Shown here: in pieces, positions 1 through 12,800 of the stretch
Layout: every line of letters starts with the position of its first letter
Position numbering within the stretch: the first letter of the stretch is position 1
NCBI RefSeq assembly: GCF_029227915.1
Contig: NC_079876.1
Location: forward strand, 15,502,001-15,562,000
DNA: 60,000 bases
Source: Hydractinia symbiolongicarpus
Lineage: Eukaryota > Cnidaria > Hydrozoa > Anthoathecata > Hydractiniidae
Direction: 5' to 3'
Notes under the pieces: generated by a model
Databases searched by the model: none
The model's input: the letters and a program-made list of their open reading frames with translations, nothing else
Told to the model about the DNA's origin: nothing
Program-made: the position numbers and the translations under genes

Positions 1-836
1 AACAACGTTAACTGGTGGATAACGTGCATCTAATTCAACTGATGTAGGAGGTTTTCTGTCAAGAATAGTATCAGCTGAAATAAAATATCATAAGATTTTA
101 AAACACAAATTTTATGCCAACTCCAACAATACAACGGTTTCTACTACGATTTCATGTTCCTTAATGATTTTTATGCGTCTTATCATATGGTTAGAGTTTT
201 TCTCGCACTGTGATTGGCTAATCTACACGAAGTATATGAGCTGATATTTTTTCCTTATTGGTTTCTTAAAAAACGAGAACTTGTCAGTAAATTTGTTCAA
301 TAATTTACCTCATAAAAAACATAAAATTATTTCTACGAAACAAAAACTAACAATCAATCATAAATATTCACAGTTCAATTATTCTTTCGTTCCGTACAGA
401 TTTTAAGTTTAACTCGGTATCTTTAGTTTAGTGAGGTTATATCTACAGCGCGTTGAAGAATTTTGTGTTTAATTTGATTGAACTTATTATACACCGCGAT
501 ACAACTACTACTTATTATATTGCTTTGAGTGAATTTCATTTCGATACGTAAACAATGCAACAATCGGTTTTACAAAATCTATTTATTTATTTTCTAAATT
601 TGCTTTTTAAAAGAATTTGATTCTTAAAATACTTTTGAAGTGGATATCGTCGTATAATTGTACATTTGCATACTATAGTTACCAGCTAAAACAATTACTT
701 ACAAGCCTTTTCATCCATATCTGCACTAGGGTTGACTTCACCCATTTCTACCATTCCAGTTGATCTTTCGCTGTCACTAAGAATTGACAAATCTTGATGT
801 TCCCTTTTTCCTCGAACATTGTTGTGACGTCTAATT
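1..836 (-). CDS. Gene A exons 44-45: cytoplasmic juxtamembrane region (truncated by window)
   Basis: Exons 836-703 and 74 to 1, joined in phase 1. The segment is hydrophilic and acidic after an initial RIRRH cluster, and ends LDARYPPVNVV at the window edge. In receptor phosphatases a proline-led segment of this kind precedes the first catalytic domain, but no catalytic motif is visible. The alternative of reading through the exon 44 donor meets a stop after one codon, giving a short-tailed isoform. Confidence 0.65.
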
Positions 837-3800
837 CTAGTAAAAATAATGTCCAATAATTAATTAAATTTAAACAACACTATTTTTGTGGAAATAACTT
901 CTAGAATATGGAAACTTAGGAGAACACCCACCATAAGACTATGTAAATCTGTTAATCATTAATAGCACAATAATCCATCATTCGCTTAGTAAAACTATAG
1001 GCAAACTATAATTTATTTTCAATTATACAGGTAATTCCATAAAGTGAAAGCGCAGTAATTTTTAGATCATGAAATATATAAAACACACCCATATAAAAAC
1101 AAGTGAATTTACACGCCCTGAATTTGCAAATAGTTATAAATTTACTATTTCAACCACTTACCGGATAATAAAAAGTGCAGCCAATATGATCACAATGATG
1201 CACACAACTACTACACTTACAACAGCAATTGTTGTTGTGTTGGAGGAATCGCCACCAGTTGGAGAACCTTTCGGTGATTTACCTGTACAAATATAAATGA
1301 CTTATTTTTCTTGTAAATTCTCTATAAAAATTTAGGACCCTGCAATTTAAGATGTTTGACTATATCTGCACATCGTTTTAGTAATTAAAAAGCCTAGTTG
1401 CTCGAATGAAACCTATTTTGTTTCAATCAAATCTTTTAAAAAATACCTTACTATAATTTATGTAAAACAATTTACGGATATAAAATACAAGAAAATTAAT
1501 AGGCAACATACCGTTAGTTTTAACAGATGATAGCCAAGGTGTAGAATAGAATCTTTCACCCTAAGAAACCGTGAAGTTTGAATAAAACTGATCATGCACA
1601 TTCTGTGATGCTAAAATCTCTCAGGTTTAAGAAAAGATGTATAAATAGTTTAATTCCCATTTAATTTTAAGTAAAGTACTACTTTTAAACAATTAACCTT
1701 TCGAACAGCTCAAAAATTCAAAGCCTATGCAAAATACAAGTCATTTATATATACCTCATAATATGCCCTTTGCAATATTGAGTACTCAGTACCACGTGTC
1801 AATTCTACATTTACGAATGATGTGAAACTGTATGTCGAATCTCTCTTCACTCTAAAAGATTGCTGATTGTATATTTTTCCATCTCCTACTTTGAACTTGG
1901 AATAATCACTAAACTTCTCAGCAGGAAACTCAGCAGCGATATAAAGTTTTTTATTGTTTTCGCTATATGGTTCTAAGTTAGTTGGATCAAGTGAGGTTAT
2001 GCTACCTGCAGCGACAATTATTTGATAGTACCTAAACGATTTTAAAGATATATAAAAAATACATTGCATTAAAGGTCTAGACAGTCCACTCTTCCACAAA
2101 ATAGAATGTTCAGACTTTTCTTAGGCAATTTATTTAATGATTTTGACCAGAGGATGTTATTCAAAAATGCTCCATTGAGCAACATCAAAAAATATCAGAA
2201 TATAAAAGTATTCAAATTTTTAATAATAAATTCACTTATTTTAGAAAACAAAGCTTCTTGTGTAAAGTACATCGTCGATTTAAAATTGTACATGAAAAGT
2301 TTTGTTTTTTTAATATATATCTGGCGAAAAAGAGATTACTTAAGTTTTTCTTTTTGTTAAAAATTAGTTTTTTAACTAACTAGAATCTCAACCTTTTTCA
2401 GGTTCTTGGACATTGCATGAATGTTGTGCATAAAAAAACGCCTTCAGCTTACGTCAAACAAACTGGGAAAATTCAATGAATGACTGAAACGAATAAATGT
2501 AGTTCAGAAAGGTAAAGGATATTTACCTCACAAGAAAAAAAGAATGCCACCCAATGAAAAAGGTACAAAAAGACATACTTAACATTACTTGGACCTTTTG
2601 ATAATTGAATTGTTATTGACGTATCTGTCTTCTCTGTATTATTTTTCTCAATTTTTAAAAGATCTCTGCGTTCTAAAATTTTTTAAACATCATGCTTAAT
2701 TATGCAATAGATATTTTAATAGATTCTTATCCAAAGTAAATCACTTTATATACTAACAATATTAACAAGTCCCACTAAAACCGAAATAAGTAAATCAAGG
2801 CGGACTTCTACGGTGCTAAGCAAATGGTGAAAAATAACCCTGTCTAAAATTAAATCAAATACAAATAACGTTGTTGTACATGCTAACAAAGCTGGTTTTA
2901 TGTTTACTGCTTTAAAATAATTAACCAAAATGTAAAAACACAGAGTAGCAAGCAAATCACCTATCATTTTGCTTGAAAAATTACCACGTAGCCTAGTACC
3001 ATTCTAAATAATAATAAAAAACACAGTGTTCACAACAGATCTGGTAGCAGATTGTTTACTATTAGTACAGTAGAGTAGCGTCAAAAACTGATTATACAAT
3101 ATATTACTTTTAGTGCTTAGCATGTGGCGTAATATCAGTCCTATGTTTACATACCTTAGTAGCTTAAATGGAAGCAAAAAACTTAAGAGCGCTTAGAAAA
3201 CACTCCTGAAAACTATATTTTGTATTATATAATAATTTTGTTTATATTTTTTTATGCTAGAACAATTTATGTAATTAAATGCAATTTGATTAGCTGGAAA
3301 TTGTATTATATGCTAATTTAATTTTCCCATGACGGATTTTGCGTTATAAAAAGATTGGAAAGCGATTTTCAAAAACATTGTCAATGTTAACACAATGAAA
3401 ACCTTACCTTTGATGTAACTACAGCACGGAAACAAAAAATGAAATTTCCAATCAAAGGGATGTGTACAGTTTTATCATGGATAGTAGAATTTTCTATTCC
3501 TTTAAAAATGGTCACATTAACGTTATGCGCAACTTCTTCAGGATTCAATGTGAAATTTTCTTTAGTTAAAATGCATTCCGATCTTGAAACAGCAAATTCA
3601 TATGAACTAAAAATACGCGCTTTATTATTATTCTTAAAATTCGTGAAAGTTGAAATTCGCTAAAAAAACTTAAGCTAAAAATGGGCTATTGTAGTTTCAA
3701 TTTTATTCTTTGACAATAAAATAATTCATTTCGAGGTTTAATTCTTGAAATATTTAAGGTTGAATTTAGGTAATTTGTAAAACATAATTAATGCTCACCA

Positions 3801-6800
3801 AATTAGCCAAGAGAACCAACTTGAAAAATTTTCCATCCGCAAAAGTTAAATATGCGAAAAATAATTAACTATGTAAAAGCCAATTCCCAAAGGTTTGTTC
3901 ACTGAAAGAATGCACAAAATTACAAGGCTGCTAATCAAACCAATTTATTATTTATTCAGCCAACTAGAGACATTGCAAATACACGCATACTAAAGCCACT
4001 TACTTTAACATGAGTCTTACCTGATAGGACCTGTATATGGTTGCACCGAACTCAAAGAAAGCACCTCCTTTATCATTGGATCTTTAAACAAAGACACGCT
4101 TGGAGAATATGGTCCTGTTAAAAGTGAAAATCACATTAAAAATGTGATATATCTATATATTAATACGCCTTGTGTGTGTGTGCGCACGGTGAGGCCACGT
4201 CACACAAATCACAGGTCACTTTCTTACGACGTGGCGTTACGCTAAAATTTACCAAGTTAAAGAAAACGCAAATCAGGGGGTTACTATATAAATATTTAAT
4301 TCTCTTTTCTTATTTTTTTTTTAAAATAAAACTCTTTTTCCTTACTCATTAAAATTAATTTTTATTTTAATTTCAAATGGTTTTATTTGTTTTTTTGTTG
4401 TAAAAGCCCGCTGGTCGTTTAAGATAGAATAATTAAATTTTACCCCCGGTTTACCATGTGCGCGCCGTATCTCACGGAAACAAAGTTTATTAACTGAAAA
4501 ATGAAAACCGAAGCGAAGAAAGTTGTCTCTTTTTCAAAGTAATCCTGAAAAAAGTTATTTCAAACAAGGTTTACTCATCACGAGGTTAGATTAAAGCTTA
4601 TTTGTTTCTTCTATCTTTTTTGTGTTCTGGGACCGAAGTTGCTTTCTTTTAAAAAAACTATCAAATTCGAATGATAATTCGAATCTAAGAAGTAAACAAA
4701 ACAGAAGTAAACAAAACTGTTGTCATTGTAGAGCGACTGTTGATGTCGAGCGAGAATAAAAAAAGTTTATGTTGTTGCCAGAAATATTTGTTATAAAGAA
4801 GAAAGACGTACGATAATATAACGTCAAAAAGAGAACTGATTGGAAATGTATCAGACAATTGTAGCTAGCTATACATTTTCAATTTGTTTTCTTTGGGATG
4901 AAGCGAAGTTTAATAATCGAAGTAAAAAACTGATTGGTCTTTTATCCAGAGACGCTAGCTAACTGAGAAAGCCAAAGAAAGGCAGGTGTGTTGTTTAGTT
5001 TATCTGGTAAAGAGATAAGTTTAGGTGTGTAACGTTTTTTTTTAACCGTTTTGACTTTCAGAGCTCAGCTTTTCCTTTAAATTTTTAGTTCCTTGTTGAG
5101 TCTTGAGCGTAAATGCGTTTTCTTTTGACACAATTTTTATAAGAATCTATAATGTAAAGCGACGTTTTTAAGTCGTTTACACGCTTCCAGCTAAACTTTC
5201 CCTTTAATATGAAGTTAAATATGTTTTGTCTTTAGCCTGAACATATTTAACATTTTTTGTAAGAATATACTCTAAACAATGGGTCAGAATATCCTAAGAA
5301 TATGTCTAAGCTTGGTTGTTTCTTTTAATATAAAAATTTGTATGACTGAACCTTTTTCTCTCCAAAACAATGGGCAAGTACACCAGGGAAAGCTAAGAAC
5401 ATGAAGGCCGAAACGGGGAAAAAAAAACGCTATTCTTATAAAATACAGCGTGTATATAATAGAGAAGAGTTTATATAAAATGTAGAAAGTATTTTTTCGT
5501 TGTTACTGTTTTTAACGCTGCGAAGTGGTTGATGTCGTTATAATAAACCTTAATGTAAACAAAGTTAAATCAATGTTTACATTTGTTACGTTACCGTGTA
5601 AAATAATATTCGATTCTTCAATTCGAAAACACTGCATTGTTATCATGCACTGCACGTTTGCGCATTGGGAAGGTTGCTATATGCAATAGACTAAATAGCT
5701 AATTTGGTATGATGCATTAGAATCTGTACGTTGTGGAAACTTTGCAATAACCTTATTTGTGTGACTTATCGATTTTTTCTAATGTCTGGTATACCATTTT
5801 CCCTTTTATGTTTCGGGTATGGCAAAGCAAGTATATAGTTTTAACAGATTTGTTAGCCACCTTCGATTTTGTTAAACTTTTTGCATTTTTATTTGTTGCT
5901 GGACATTGTTCTGTTTCAGCGGGTACAAATATAATGCAGATTGTGAGCAACTTCAATCCCAGGGTTTTTTTCTCTTTTATTTTTTTTTTTTATTGCTGCA
6001 CATATTTATTTTTTTGGACGTTTTGTTCTAGTGGTTATAAACTAGAATAATACAAATTGTGACTTTTAAAAATTCATATTACTGTGTTGTATGTTTTCGT
6101 TTGGTATCCCTTACATCGGTTTAATGAGAGATTCAGTGGATTCCCCCACGGGTATTCAGCTAGTATTAACTAATATATATTTTAAATTATATACATGGGT
6201 AAAATATTTCCAAAGTTTCACAAATTTATTACGGAATTATCAGTTGTGAATAATATACAGTAGACTCCCGGTAACTTGAACAACGAACAACTCGAACTTT
6301 TATTATCTCGAGCTATTTTGCCCGGTCCCTTAAATATTCCCTATTACAATCTCATAAAAATCACTCGTTAACTCGAACCTCGGATAACCCGAACATTCGC
6401 TATCTGAAACCACTTTCGATTCCCCCTTCGGACAATTCCTTCAGATAACTCGAACTTTAAAGGAAAGAGTAAAAACAATTTGTTTGATAAAAATTTCTTT
6501 ATTAATTCTAATTAATTCATTTTTTAAAATAGATATAAACTTCACTTGTCCGGATATATGTAGTGTGCAGAGAACTTGCAAACCTTCCCCATCGCCAAGA
6601 TTACATCTTTTCCCAATGATCTTTACATGACAATTTGAATATAGGTCACTACGCAAGAAATAAAACACGTTCTTTGCAAATCTTCCGTTTTGCCTTTTTT
6701 TAGATGCCCCATAACATTTTTGTCCTTTATAATAGCTACAGCAAACTTGTCAACATGATTACCTGGTTCCATAGACACTTCCAACAGTTCGTCTAGGTCT

Positions 6801-9800
6801 TTGGTGAAGGAAACGCGTGTACTGATAAAATGACTCCGTCTTGGGCAAAAACTACGTTGCCAACCATTCTAGCTAAGTATGAACTCAACCAGATCTACAA
6901 TGCAGACGAGTTTGGTTTGTTTTATCGTGCTCAAACAGATAAATCTCTACACCTCAAGGATGAAAGATGCTTTGATGGTAAGCATAGCAAGTTTCAACTT
7001 ACAGGATTAGCAGCGGCTAATGCAGCGGGGGAAAAGTTGCCAATGTTTGTCATTTGAAACTCAAAATTCCCACGATGTTTTAAGAATATCCAGCATTTAC
7101 CATGTCGCTATCGCAGTCAAAACAAAAGCTGGATGGACAGCATATTGTTTGAAGAATGTTTCTGTGAAATAGATCGACGTACCACTGCAGAAGGAAAAAA
7201 ATTGGTCTAGTGGTTGATAATTGTCCGGCCCATCCATCAATTAATGACCTTGTATCTGTCGATTTAATTTTCCTGCCACCTAACGCAAAGCTTCAGCCAA
7301 TGGGTCAGGACGTCATACGATCTCTAAAAGCTTACTAAAAGTCATTGTCTGTCCGACAATTAATTGATGCCATAGAGAAGAACAAACCACTTCCTGAATT
7401 TTCTATACTGGATGCAATGCGATGTAAGTTAAAAAAGAAACGGTTATTTAAAAAGAAAAGCAAGCCGAATCTTTGTCAGAGACTGATGATCCTTTAAGTT
7501 ACCTGTTCACGTGCCTGAGTTTTTTCCCGAAGGAATCACTGCTGACATTGTATCTGCTGATGACTCTGTCATAAACACGGAGCCAGTTATGACCGATGAC
7601 GAAATTTTATTAGACATCCTAGATCAAGATGATCATGCAACGGAAGAAAGCGATAATCATACTTCACATATTCAACCAAGTTGTCCCAAATCTGATGGTG
7701 TTCGCCGAGTACTGGAGGCCTTGCGCGAGTACATGCTGTTCAGTGAAAATGGAGAGTGCATACACCAATGTATTCATAAAATTGACACAATTGTACAGAA
7801 TGAGTTAACCTCCACATTGAAACAAATGGATATTCAAGATTATTATCAAAATCAGTAATCTTTGACAAAATGTGATACTTTAGTAATTTTTTTAAAAAAA
7901 AAGAAAAATCGCCTTAACTCGAACTATTATCTTATTTTTCCCAAAGTTCGACTTAAGGGGAGCTTCGCTTAATTTTCCCGTTCCGTTGGAGGTTTGAGTT
8001 AACTGGAGTATACTGTATACATTAACAAAATAAATTTGTTAACCAAAAAGTAATTAAAATAAGCTAATTTCATTAGTGATCTGGCGGTACTGCTTTATGA
8101 CTTTTGATAAAATTTTTATTGACATGATGGCACTTAATAACAACTTGTTTTTTGAGGTGACAATCTGGACCTTTTCTGTTCATTTCATTCGTGACTGATT
8201 ATCGCATACCGCTTTAAACTTGCAGTTTTGTAAATATTTTATTCATTTATAAAATTTAAAAAAATATCTAACCCACTTGTCAAAAACACGTATTAAGGAC
8301 TTTTGTCCGACTTAATCATTCCACATACATATATAGTAACTAGTATGTATTGTGTTAATTAGAAAGCTTAACTGTAAATAACTGAATTCTCACAACAACT
8401 AGATAAATGAAACATCCATGCATAGTGAAAGTCACTTACTATCATATTCAGTCTCAAACTTTTGTTCTTTGGACAATGGGCCTGCTCCACCACCAGTGGT
8501 GGCATGTATACGAATTGTATAATTTGTTCCTGGATATAAATCTTTCACTGTTAAAAACGTAGCATTGGTGTGGCCTGAGACATCATGAGCAAATTTTTTG
8601 TAGTAAGTCTTTTGACCAATGAGTGTAATCTAAATTTTAAAATGAAACATTAAACAGAATGAAAGTGGTTCCAGTACAACACATAAAAAGTAAGCATTTC
8701 TCACATTATAAACTTTTATAATTCCATTTATTTGATAAGGTTCTTCCCAATTTAAATAAATTGTAGTGGGTGATTTCTTTTGAACACTGATATTTCGTGG
8801 TTCAGTGGGCTCTAAATAATCAAACTAGAGGTAATAAAACAGAAATACAATATTTGATTTTTGGTTTAAGAAGTAAACAGAGTTTGAAGCCAGGGTCAAG
8901 ACTTAACAATAATATGGAATATAAATAACAATAACATAAGTAATAAAAACGCTAAATTAAAAAAAGATTATGACTATAGAATACCAAAACTCTCAGGAAA
9001 CACCATGTAAAATCAAAACAAAAATTAAAAACACAAAAATAAGAAAATAGATAAATAAACAAAAGAACTATACATAATCACCTCCTTCCAGTGTTTTTGT
9101 TTCTACAACATCACTCCATGGTCCAATAAAAAAGTTTTCTTTTGTGTAAGCTCGAACCTGTACCAAAAAAAATTTAAAACAATTGAAACTGTAAAAAAAG
9201 GCAAACCTGAAAATCTTCCACACAATTTTTATAAATTAACGGAAGTATATGCTACAACGGGCACGTACGGAACTAATTACCTGAACTTCATATTCTTGGA
9301 AATTACTTAAGTTTTTAATGGTGAAAGACATATTCTCTGAAATGCTTGTAACATTTAAAACAGCTTGTAAATTGTATTTTTCTTTATATTTTATCTCATA
9401 TTTACTGATAACTCCACCAACAGGTTCAGGTTGAAGCCAAGAAACCAAAATTTCTTCTTTGGACTTCGGCATTAATGTAACATTTCGAGGTATTGATGGA
9501 ACTGGAATATATAAATGTAAACAGTCAAAATTATCGTAATCCTTGCTAACATTATGGCAAGCAAAATGCTTTCTAAATTATGTAAATAAACAACATGTTT
9601 TACCTCCTTCAGCAGTTTTAAAAGATACATTTTTCCTAGCAGATTCAGTTAGCCGATTGTAGCTAAGAACAGTTATAACGTAATCTGTATAGGGTTCTAG
9701 TTTGTCAAGAAAATGATTCGAGGCACTACCAATATTGGATGTGTTTCCTTTAAACAATAATTTATTCCCAGTTGTTGGAAAATCACCAGTTGATTGTCCA

Positions 9801-12800
9801 AAAGATATAGTAATTGTGGCTGTGGTATTCGTAGATATGACATTTACATTTGGTGGACTAACAGTTGCTGAAACAAAGGTATGAAACATTGTGACTTGTT
9901 GACAGATGTGTAGCAATATTATCTTTGTATGTAAAAATGTTGCTACAAAGAATATAAAGTCACACCAGGCTCTTCTCTCTGTTGTAACTAAAACTCCAAA
10001 AACGAAACACATTCTATCACGATCTCAATTACCATATATGACTAACAACTTAATAATTATTTAACAAAGTAAATTATAAAGTGTGGATTTTACATTTTAT
10101 CTAAATGAGATTTTAAAAGGAGGTTATGTTGAGTTCCACAGGGTTGAAATTACTTAGTTTTAGCTTACATAAGAAAAAAGGAAAAGGAAATTTAGAAAAG
10201 CATACCATTAAAACCAATATAACTTGCTGTCACAATTTGTTCTCTCTTGTTTGTTGAATCACCAGGGTAGTATGCAGCACAAGTATAATTTATATAACAT
10301 GTTGTGTTACTGATATTACTAAAGTCACATGAAATATTGTTTTTAATAATCCAATCAGTCATGTTTCTATGAATTTGTAAGTTGGAGATGTAAGTACCAT
10401 TGACGTTATTGGAAGATCCATTTATATCCATGCTATGATAAGCAGATAAATCTTCTGTAGGAAAATTCCACTCCTGTTGAAACCCAGGTTGAGCTTCAAC
10501 AAAACACTTGATTGATTTACTGGTGTTTTTTACAATTGCAACTGATTTAAGAACTTCTACTTTAGGATGAGTAGCTAAAATACAAACATATATGTTACAA
10601 AATAAATCTGATAAACACAATACCACAATTTAATGCTGTATCAATTTTCCCAATTTTAGGCAACTTCCATTTCATTTTTATGTTAATATTCAACATTTTT
10701 TAACTGTTGTGTGGGAAATACAACAAAATACCCAAACACTAAACCGGTACATTAATTGATAAAATGTTCTAGGCTTGAAATTTTCAGATTTAGGTTGCAT
10801 GTGTACCTGACACAGGTATTTAATTTCTGCGCGCATCTTGGCGCTTATATACAAAAATGCTTTATCAGTACTTCGATGTCTTGCACAACTGTCAAAATTA
10901 AAAGTTTATAAAGTTCTATTTGTGTTTTTATGTAAACGGAACGTTCGCATTGCTGCATTAATTAACGCTGCTAATATTGTGATTATTGGTGATATTAAAC
11001 TATATGAATAATTTTGTAAAGAAAAAACAAAACAAAACTGTAATTATCATTATTCGCTTTTTCCAATTTTTCCAGTTCTGGAGTAATAAAATTATTGAGT
11101 CCAATTTAAAAAAGTATTCCATTTCAAATTTCCGTGCAGGGCAAAACGCAAAAAATTGGCTTTTCCGCACAACCAATTATTCGACCAGGCCTTTGTGGAA
11201 AAATTAAATGTGCACAGAAAGTTTTAAAGTTAAGCTATCTAGTTAGTATCAAAGCAATGATAACCTTTATGACAGCCAAGCAATTCCCAACGCATGCTGC
11301 AACCATGTTCGTTCCAAGATGTTGGATGCAAACGAACACATTTAGCAGATATTGGAACGGGAAATTTTCTTACTACTGTACCATATCTACTTGTTGCTCC
11401 ACTAGACATCTAAAATTAAGACAGAGAATTTCAATAATCTTATCAGAAATACACCATAGACAAATTCATTGATTCAATTTATTCAATATTATATATGTAA
11501 AATCATAAGTTTTAAATTTTAAATACAAAGTAGGTATAGATCAAGTAAAAACACATACCGTAACATTATTGCTCAAAGTATAATTATATAAAGTTCTGTT
11601 TCCTTGATATCCATATGATATATAATATGATAAAACTCTTCCATCATTGTAATATCCCTGTCCTTGTATTGCAACAGCATTAATGAGTTTCTGTGAATCA
11701 AAGCATACTTGAATCCAAGGTTGATGATCTGCAAAAACAGAAGTTTTATTAGTCTTATTTTCTTAAAAAACTACCTTGGGAACAATAACTTCATATTTCA
11801 ACGACAATTTTCATATACCCTGCATGGCATGCTTTCGTTAATAATGTTAGAACGGTTAACCTAATGACATGGGACAATCCGTAGCTGATTTTTATCATTT
11901 TGGAATGGAAACACAAACACTTTTTAGCAGGTGGTATATACCACCCATTTTCAAAAGCTATCATTATATTGATGTCTTGTCATTACTGTTTGTTTTTTTC
12001 ATTTAAGTTCTATACTATAATTTGTGCGTTGTAAATAGTTTGAATATTTAACATCCTTTGATACAAAACTCATTAACTGCCCCGCGTGTTATGTTTTTCA
12101 AAGTTACACCTTAAAAAGTTTTTTTGTTTGTTAAAATTGTTTATTTTGATCAAAACAGTAAAAAAAGACTTATACCCAATAAGGACTAAATAAATTCTGC
12201 CTGTTTCGAATAGTACAGCTAGTTAAAAAAGGTTGAAACTCACAAAAAAAGATATTAACCTTTATTTTCATATTTTGTCCAATCTCCAATCATGTTATTA
12301 AGACCGCTATTTTTTGGCCCATTTGCTGCTTCTACACCACCATTATTATATACAGACGACGAGCTCATTGTAACACCATGATTACCTTCTATACCAAGTT
12401 TGTGCATACAACCTAAACAATTATATATGACGAAAATGTGAGATAATTTAGACAAACACACATCAATATCAGGTGAAATAATTACCATTATCACATCCAA
12501 TAAACTGAATTTCTCCACACACGTTTGTTGACGATGTTACTATATCAATAACTTTACAAATAATTTCTTCCTTAAACCAAAACATCAATGTTGAATCATC
12601 ACTTCTAGGCTGCGACAACTAGAGAAAAAATCAATATAAAAATTCAAGAAACAGAACATTTAATGGAAAAGTTTGATGTACATATAATAAACTTTATCAC
12701 CCAACTATCACAAGATAGCAATATAATTTTTTGGAATCTACGACTATGATGAAACTTGTAGAAGGAGGAAATTTGCAAAAAACTATTATTTTTATAAACA

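Noticed and set aside
3408-3660. Apparent frameshifted exon when the AG at 3662-3661 is used
   Set aside because: An internal AG at 3608-3607 restores phase and gives the expected homologous opening, so no mutation is needed.
5757-6050. 97-codon open frame on the plus strand
   Set aside because: It lies inside the non-coding Helitron and has low-complexity, Phe-rich content without a known domain.
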